DNA from: Curvibacter sp. | GTDB lineage: Bacteria; Pseudomonadota; Gammaproteobacteria; Burkholderiales; Burkholderiaceae_C | Reading direction: 5' to 3' | NCBI GenBank assembly: GCA_003987795.1 | Contig: RXJO01000022.1 | Location: 1-48,084 of the forward strand | Length of the DNA: 48,084 nucleotides | In this document: positions 43,542 to 48,084 of the stretch, piece by piece | Layout of the letters: every line of letters starts with the position of its first letter | How positions within the stretch are numbered: position 1 is the stretch's first letter | Notes under the pieces: generated by a model | The model's input: only the letters and a program-made list of their open reading frames with translations | What the model was told of the DNA's origin: nothing | Database searches by the model: none | Made by a program: the position numbers and the translations under genes

Positions 43542-44891
43542 ATGAGCCAAATCAAAGACACCCTGCGGCGCCTATTCATCACCACCTGCATGCTGACCAA
43601 GACGACCGAACTCGCCACTCGGCGCTTGGGATCGGCGTTCTTTCTTCCTGCATTGTTCGTGCTCCGCTATGCCTCCATGGGTGGGCTGGATCCAAAGCTC
43701 TTTGCAGCGCAACTCAAGGGCGTGCGCTCATTCAAGGATGCGGTCTGGTGCGAATACTGGAATGCATTGGCCCGGCAACAGTTGGCAGCCATGAAGACCG
43801 CGTGGCCCGACTATTCAGAGCCGGCACATGCGGCCAGCCTTGATTGGAACGCGCTGCGCGATGCGCTGTCCCCCCTGGGAAAGCAAGTGGTTACGTTAAT
43901 GACCTCGAGCGACGCCGAAGTCGCGCGCAGACTTGCCGCTGACATGCGCGCCTCCCCAGAAAGTCAGCGTGCCATAACCGCTCTGCGAAGCCTGGTTAAG
44001 GCCATCACCTATTACCAGGTCAGTGCATTCCCGGGTGGGTCTGCTGATCGCATGGAGGCCTATGCGCTATCACGATCGCTTTTCAATGACTTGACTCGCG
44101 TCATGGGGCCCCTGCTGGGCATCGAGATCGAGAAGCGCCGGATCGAAGTGGACGGTGACGTCGTCGAAGGCTACTTGATGACGCCAAGCGGAACCGAACA
44201 CCATCCGCTGGTCATCATCACCAACGGCTTGGAAGGCACAGTTCAAGAGCTGGCGATCCCATTGCTGAGGTACCACGACTCCGGCATGGCGGTGTTCATC
44301 ATGGAGATGCCTGGCACTTACGCCTACCGCCAACCCATGTCACCTGCCTCCGAGGCGATTTATCACACCGTGTTCGATCAGTTGTCTCGCGCTCCCCGCA
44401 TCGATGCTCAACGCATGGGCTTTTTAGGCGTGAGCTTCGGCGCGTATTGGGCAGCACGCATGGCAGGCAGCAGCAAGCATTTGCAATGCGCTGTAGCTTG
44501 TGGGGCACCCACGCATCGCACGTTCCAAACCACAAGCACGATCGGCATTCCAGACATCATCGTCAGGGCACTGCTGAACACCACAGGAGCCAATACTTTG
44601 GTGAGCCTCGGCTTGAAACTGAAAGCCCTATCGCTGCGTCACTTCTACCAACAAATCAAGATTCCGTTGCTCGTGATCAATGGTGATCGAGACACCTTGG
44701 TCAGTACTCAGGACTCGATTGATCTGGCATCTGGCGCCCAGAAGGCAGAGCTCAAGCTCTACCCCAACGATGACCATTGCGCCATGGCGCATTTCGCGGA
44801 GTGGTTGGACATGTCTCAAGCATGGATGCGTACGCATCTGTTGCCTGCGACGAGTAAGCAGCCACAACCAAGCGCTGTTAGTGATGCTTGA
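43542..44891 (+). CDS. Alpha/beta hydrolase
   Basis: The 449-residue protein has an N-terminal helical region and a FrsA/DUF1100-like alpha/beta hydrolase core. The nucleophile elbow is GVSFGAYW, the acid is in NGDRDTLV, and the His is in NDDHCAM. The long ~200-residue N-terminal cap is typical of C-C bond or ester hydrolases with a cap domain. ATG 43542 follows AAGGAG. It is the first gene of the operon, 39 nt before the cyclase gene. The likely role is hydrolysis of a ring-cleavage or ester intermediate; the substrate is unknown. Confidence 0.8.
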   Translation: MSQIKDTLRRLFITTCMLTKTTELATRRLGSAFFLPALFVLRYASMGGLDPKLFAAQLKGVRSFKDAVWCEYWNALARQQLAAMKTAWPDYSEPAHAASLDWNALRDALSPLGKQVVTLMTSSDAEVARRLAADMRASPESQRAITALRSLVKAITYYQVSAFPGGSADRMEAYALSRSLFNDLTRVMGPLLGIEIEKRRIEVDGDVVEGYLMTPSGTEHHPLVIITNGLEGTVQELAIPLLRYHDSGMAVFIMEMPGTYAYRQPMSPASEAIYHTVFDQLSRAPRIDAQRMGFLGVSFGAYWAARMAGSSKHLQCAVACGAPTHRTFQTTSTIGIPDIIVRALLNTTGANTLVSLGLKLKALSLRHFYQQIKIPLLVINGDRDTLVSTQDSIDLASGAQKAELKLYPNDDHCAMAHFAEWLDMSQAWMRTHLLPATSKQPQPSAVSDA

Positions 44892-44930
44892 ACTCTCAAA
44901 ACATCGCTGGTTCAACCACTGGAGCACCCC

Positions 44931-45737
44931 ATGAGCAGACGATTCATTGATTTATCGATTTACCTCGAGAACGACGTTCCGTCGGACCCACCGAACCACG
45001 GCCCGAAGATTGAATACCTGCGCCACGACACCACTGGCGAACAAATCGCTCAGTTCTTTCCCGGCCTGAAGAAGGAGGACCTACCCGATGGGGAAGGATG
45101 GGCTATTGAGCTGGTAACGCTGAACACGCACAACGGGACCCACCTGGACGCGCCTTACCACTTTCACTCGACGATGAATAAGGCGCTTGGGGAGAAAGAA
45201 CGGGCGAGCACCATCGACGAAGTCCCGCTGGAGTGGTGCTTTCAGCCAGGAGTGAAGCTTGATTTCCGACACTTGCCGGACGGCTACGTGGCGACAGCCG
45301 ATGACGTGAAAGCTGAGCTAGACCGTATTGGGCACGAACTGAAGCCACTTGAGATCGTGGTGGTCAACACCCGTGCGGGTCAGCGGTATGGCGAGAGCGA
45401 CTACCTTGCTTCTGGCTGCGGCATGGGCTATGAAGCGACGATGTACATGCTTGAGCGCGGTGTTCGATTGACAGGGACAGACGCATGGAGTTGGGATGCG
45501 CCGTTTGTCCACACCGCCAAGAAATATGCAGAAAGCGGCGACGCTGGGCTCATTTGGGAAGGGCACAAGGCAGGCCGCGACATTGGCTACTGCCACCTAG
45601 AGAAGCTGCACAACCTCGAAGCGCTTCCGTCCGACGGGTTTTACATCAGCTGTTTCCCCCACAAGATTCGGGGAGCTTCGGCTGGCTGGACGCGAGCCGT
45701 GGCCATTTTTGATGACGCTCTGCTTGTGAGGAAGTGA
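44931..45737 (+). CDS. Cyclase-family metal-dependent hydrolase (kynurenine formamidase-like)
   Basis: The 268-residue protein has the cyclase-family motif [12 protein letters not shown], in which two His and the Asp bind a metal ion, and DAWSWDAPF later. Members include kynurenine formamidase and isatin hydrolase, which open amide or lactam-type bonds. ATG 44931 has GGAG 7 nt upstream. The stop overlaps the next start codon (GTGA). Its exact substrate is unknown; the operon context suggests an aromatic-acid catabolism step. Confidence 0.85.
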   Translation: MSRRFIDLSIYLENDVPSDPPNHGPKIEYLRHDTTGEQIAQFFPGLKKEDLPDGEGWAIELVTLNTHNGTHLDAPYHFHSTMNKALGEKERASTIDEVPLEWCFQPGVKLDFRHLPDGYVATADDVKAELDRIGHELKPLEIVVVNTRAGQRYGESDYLASGCGMGYEATMYMLERGVRLTGTDAWSWDAPFVHTAKKYAESGDAGLIWEGHKAGRDIGYCHLEKLHNLEALPSDGFYISCFPHKIRGASAGWTRAVAIFDDALLVRK

Positions 45738-47059
45738 CTGTGGCACTCGATTTCACACACGATGCGAGTGCGTCGAGCTGGGTGGCATCAGCCCAACAAG
45801 CTGATTGCGACTTCACAATTCAGAACCTGCCCATTGGCATCTTTGACACCCCCACTGAAGGCAGATGCCGGGGCGGTATCGCGATCGGCGACCAAATCCT
45901 GGACCTGGCTCGCCTGGCCTCCAGTGATGCCCTGAACGGAGCCGCTTTGGTCGCTTGTAATGTCGCGGCATTGAGCTCACTCAACGAGTTCATGTCCCTG
46001 GGGCCCATGCCATGGCGCGCCTTGCGTCATGAGGTGTTCAAGCTCTTGCATTCCGACGCAAGCGAGTCGACTCGTAGTAGGGTGAAAGCATGCCTTGTTC
46101 CCATGTCCGAAGCGCGCGTAAAGATGCCTGTGGACCTGCGGAACTACACCGACTTCTTCACTTCGCTGTACCACGCGGAGAACTGCGGGCGTTTGGTACG
46201 ACCTGATCAACCGCTGACGCCGAACTTCAAGTGGATGCCTATCGCATATCACGGACGAGCCTCCAGCGTAGTCATCAGTGGGACACCCTTCCATCGGCCG
46301 GTGGGCCAATCACGAAGCGCAGGTTCGAGTCACCCAACGTTCGGCCCCTGTAAGCGCTTGGACTTTGAATTGGAGTTGGGCTTTTTTGTAGGCCCGGCGA
46401 CTCAACTTGGTCAGAACATTCCCCCGTCCAAGGCCCGCGAGCACATCTTCGGAATGTGTCTGATGAACGACTGGTCGGCCAGAGATCACCAGTTCTGGGA
46501 GATGGATCCACTCGGCCCTTTTCTGGGCAAGAACTTTTGCACAACCATTTCTCCGTGGATTGTCACCATAGATGCGCTCGAGCCCTACAGGACTGCATCA
46601 CCGCGTCAAGCATCCGAGCCGCAACCGCTCGCTTACCTGTACGACGAGGGGGACCAATCAGAGGGAAGCCTGGACATTCAACTGGAAGTTGCGATACAGA
46701 CCCTCTCTCATGTCGCTCAAAAACTTTCTGGTGACGCCGTTACGCGGACAAGCTTCCGTCACCAATATTGGACCATTGCTCAGATGCTCGCCCACCACAC
46801 GATAGGCGGCTGCAATATGGACAGTGGCGATCTTTTAGGTACCGGGACGATTTCGGGGCCGACACAGCAAGAGGCGGGATCGCTGGTCGAGCTGACAACC
46901 GGCGGAACAACCCAATTGAGCCTTCCATCCACTGGTGAGCAGCGAGCTTTCTTGGAAGACGGTGACACCGTGGTTTTGCGGGGATGGTGTCAAAAAGAAG
47001 GTCTAGCTCGCATCGGATTTGGCGAGTGCCGAGGCAAAGTACTTCCGGCACGCCACTAG
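45734..47059 (+). CDS. fahA: Fumarylacetoacetase
   Basis: The 441-residue protein matches fumarylacetoacetase: an N-terminal SH3-like domain, [34 protein letters not shown], the metal ligands in LELGFFVG, and the signature [10 protein letters not shown], then [21 protein letters not shown] splits fumarylacetoacetate to fumarate and acetoacetate at the end of the homogentisate route. The gene starts at GTG 45734, overlapping the cyclase stop; GTG 45740 is also possible. No homogentisate dioxygenase or isomerase is in the window, so it may process a related acylpyruvate. A hairpin GCCCCTC/GAGGGGC (47119-47144) follows. Confidence 0.9.
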   Translation: MTVALDFTHDASASSWVASAQQADCDFTIQNLPIGIFDTPTEGRCRGGIAIGDQILDLARLASSDALNGAALVACNVAALSSLNEFMSLGPMPWRALRHEVFKLLHSDASESTRSRVKACLVPMSEARVKMPVDLRNYTDFFTSLYHAENCGRLVRPDQPLTPNFKWMPIAYHGRASSVVISGTPFHRPVGQSRSAGSSHPTFGPCKRLDFELELGFFVGPATQLGQNIPPSKAREHIFGMCLMNDWSARDHQFWEMDPLGPFLGKNFCTTISPWIVTIDALEPYRTASPRQASEPQPLAYLYDEGDQSEGSLDIQLEVAIQTLSHVAQKLSGDAVTRTSFRHQYWTIAQMLAHHTIGGCNMDSGDLLGTGTISGPTQQEAGSLVELTTGGTTQLSLPSTGEQRAFLEDGDTVVLRGWCQKEGLARIGFGECRGKVLPARH

Positions 47060-47154
47060 CCTCTTCAAGTTCTACAGGTGACGTCACTGTGCTACGGTAG
47101 GGTTGCCTTCAAGGGCTTGCCCCTCTGCAGTAAACAGGAGGGGCCCCTGAACGC

Positions 47155-47826
47155 TTACTTCTTCCTATTCGTGGCTCTGTGCCCGCGCCGGCCCACCGCT
47201 ATCTCCGTATCTTGTAGTGGGCGAGCAAGGGCGGCCGTCGCGCCCCGAAGGGCACCCATGCTTACCGCGATCAGTTGCTGCCGGTCGACCATCGCACCAT
47301 GGTCCAACCAATCGAGGACAGCTTGGATCAGGAACGCTAGCCAGGCGCGGATGGCCAGATAGCTCAGCGAATCGGGCTCAGGTACCTCGCCCAGCACAGA
47401 CAAAATGCGCTTGGCTTGCAAGTCGAGGTTGCCATTGACCACGTCCTGAACAGTCTGTTCGAGACTGGCGGCGCTGCGAAAAATGGCCCGATACACGTGA
47501 GGGTGGCTTTCGACATAGTCGACATATGCCTCCAGGCTTGCCTGCAATTGCTCGGCCGGTGGCTGCGACGTATCGGGCCGCGTAGCTTCCAAGATCTCGT
47601 CATAGCCGACCTGAACGATCGCGGCAAAGAAAACCCGCTTGCTTGGGAAGTAGTGATAGAGCAACCCACGTGACACGCCTGCTTGTTGGGCAATCTGGTC
47701 AATTTGTACGTCGTCATAAGCCCTGGTGCCAAACACGGCAGCCCCTACCGCCAACAAGTGGGCCCGACGGGCGTCGGGATCCAGGCGCGCCCCGACGGTC
47801 TCCTTTATCTGCTCCTTCTTCGCCAC
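47155..47826 (-). CDS. TetR-family repressor
   Basis: The 223-residue protein has an N-terminal TetR helix-turn-helix (YDDVQIDQIAQQAGVSRGLL, then YHYFPSKRVFF) and a ligand-binding helical C-terminus with IRAWLAFLIQAVLDWLDHGA. GTG 47826 is preferred because the next upstream GTG (47847) lies inside the operator. It is convergent with fahA and divergent from a promoter that leads out of the window. A truncated paralogue lies at 43195-43363. Confidence 0.8.
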   Translation of the reverse strand: MAKKEQIKETVGARLDPDARRAHLLAVGAAVFGTRAYDDVQIDQIAQQAGVSRGLLYHYFPSKRVFFAAIVQVGYDEILEATRPDTSQPPAEQLQASLEAYVDYVESHPHVYRAIFRSAASLEQTVQDVVNGNLDLQAKRILSVLGEVPEPDSLSYLAIRAWLAFLIQAVLDWLDHGAMVDRQQLIAVSMGALRGATAALARPLQDTEIAVGRRGHRATNRKK

Positions 47827-47837
47827 ACACGCCCCGC

Positions 47838-47895
47838 TATTTGACACAAAGTCAATAGTGTATTCATAATCACGCTATTAAACATGGATTCAATA
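47838..47895 (+). promoter_or_regulatory. Second promoter/operator copy, reading out of the window
   Basis: TTGACA (47841-47846) and CATAAT (47865-47870), spacer 18 nt, are the same promoter as at 43378. Operator TATTTGACACAAAGTCAATA (47838-47857) differs from the left copy at one base. The second palindrome, TATTAAACATGGATTCAATA (47876-47895), is imperfect. The promoter points right, so a regulated gene should begin beyond 48084. The rest of the window (47896-48084) shows nothing else. Confidence 0.75.
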
Positions 47896-48084
47896 GCGGC
47901 TTATTCTTCGTCGACCTACAAAGATCCTCAAAGGCCTCTGCCCAGCAGCCCATGTTCGACCGCGCTCCTGCTCTTTTCAGCAGTGCCTGGCGCTTGTCCC
48001 GCGCATGCGACTCCTTTGCTGACAAATGACGACACTATCCAAAATCATTGACAAGTTTTGTCCAGATACGCCCTATTCCACGCC

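Noticed and set aside
47119-47144. Terminator after fahA
   Set aside because: A hairpin GCCCCTC/GAGGGGC is present, but no T-run follows on either strand, so it is mentioned but not called as a terminator.

Overview
The window looks like a piece of a high-GC betaproteobacterial chromosome, most likely Burkholderiales (Comamonadaceae/Sphaerotilaceae-like). Grounds: an EpsD-type export-linked PPIase, a C-terminal MPQWA/IPTL-CTERM-like sorting tail, a short H-NS protein of the YRDxETGxTWSGRG type, a BetR-REC regulator, an RHS tip and a lone hcp. The genus cannot be read from the sequence. No rRNA, tRNA or CRISPR array was seen.

Left part (1-24 kb) is a patchwork. An RHS C-terminal tip with a nuclease-like end and a probable immunity gene (0-1.7 kb) is followed by a secreted protein and epsD, then on the minus strand a secreted S53 (sedolisin) peptidase with three Ig-like repeats and a sorting tail. 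A minus-strand trio with an AurF-like diiron oxygenase follows (7.1-9.1 kb). A signalling block (9.7-15.3 kb) holds a BetR-REC regulator, two membrane histidine kinases, a receiver protein and a membrane-anchored Rossmann protein. After a decayed IS5-like transposase comes hcp with a 358-aa protein carrying a kinase-like catalytic signature (16-17.6 kb), a MaoC-like double hot-dog protein and a LuxR regulator. Two oppositely oriented transposase scraps, a START-domain protein, two unknown genes, H-NS and a PD-(D/E)XK-like protein complete this part.

Middle part (24.7-42.5 kb) is an accessory DNA-metabolism or defence island. It opens with a small HTH protein preceded by paired ACTATAGT boxes that resemble the C-boxes of restriction-modification controller proteins. 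It continues with a frameshifted membrane gene, a lipoprotein, an HNH nuclease, a Gp3-like/hydrolase-or-metal-binding protein overlapping an SbcD-like nuclease, a McrB-McrC-like pair lacking a reader domain, a divergent SbcC/Rad50-like ATPase, and a DndC-like PAPS-reductase-family protein with four cysteines. A hairpin overlaps the ribosome binding site of this last gene. An AT-richer two-gene insert (a metzincin-like secreted protease and a large lipoprotein) sits next to a shortened cold-shock gene. No complete Dnd, Ssp or BREX set is present. The combination of McrBC, SbcCD, HNH and a DndC-like protein is the best candidate in this window for an undescribed system.

Right part (42.6-48.1 kb) begins with a truncated dinG helicase and a broken tetR. 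A catabolic operon follows: alpha/beta hydrolase, cyclase-family hydrolase and fumarylacetoacetase. It is driven by a TTGACA-N18-CATAAT promoter between two TetR-like palindromes. The same promoter/operator module with an intact tetR recurs at 47.8 kb and points out of the window, so a related operon may lie just to the right.
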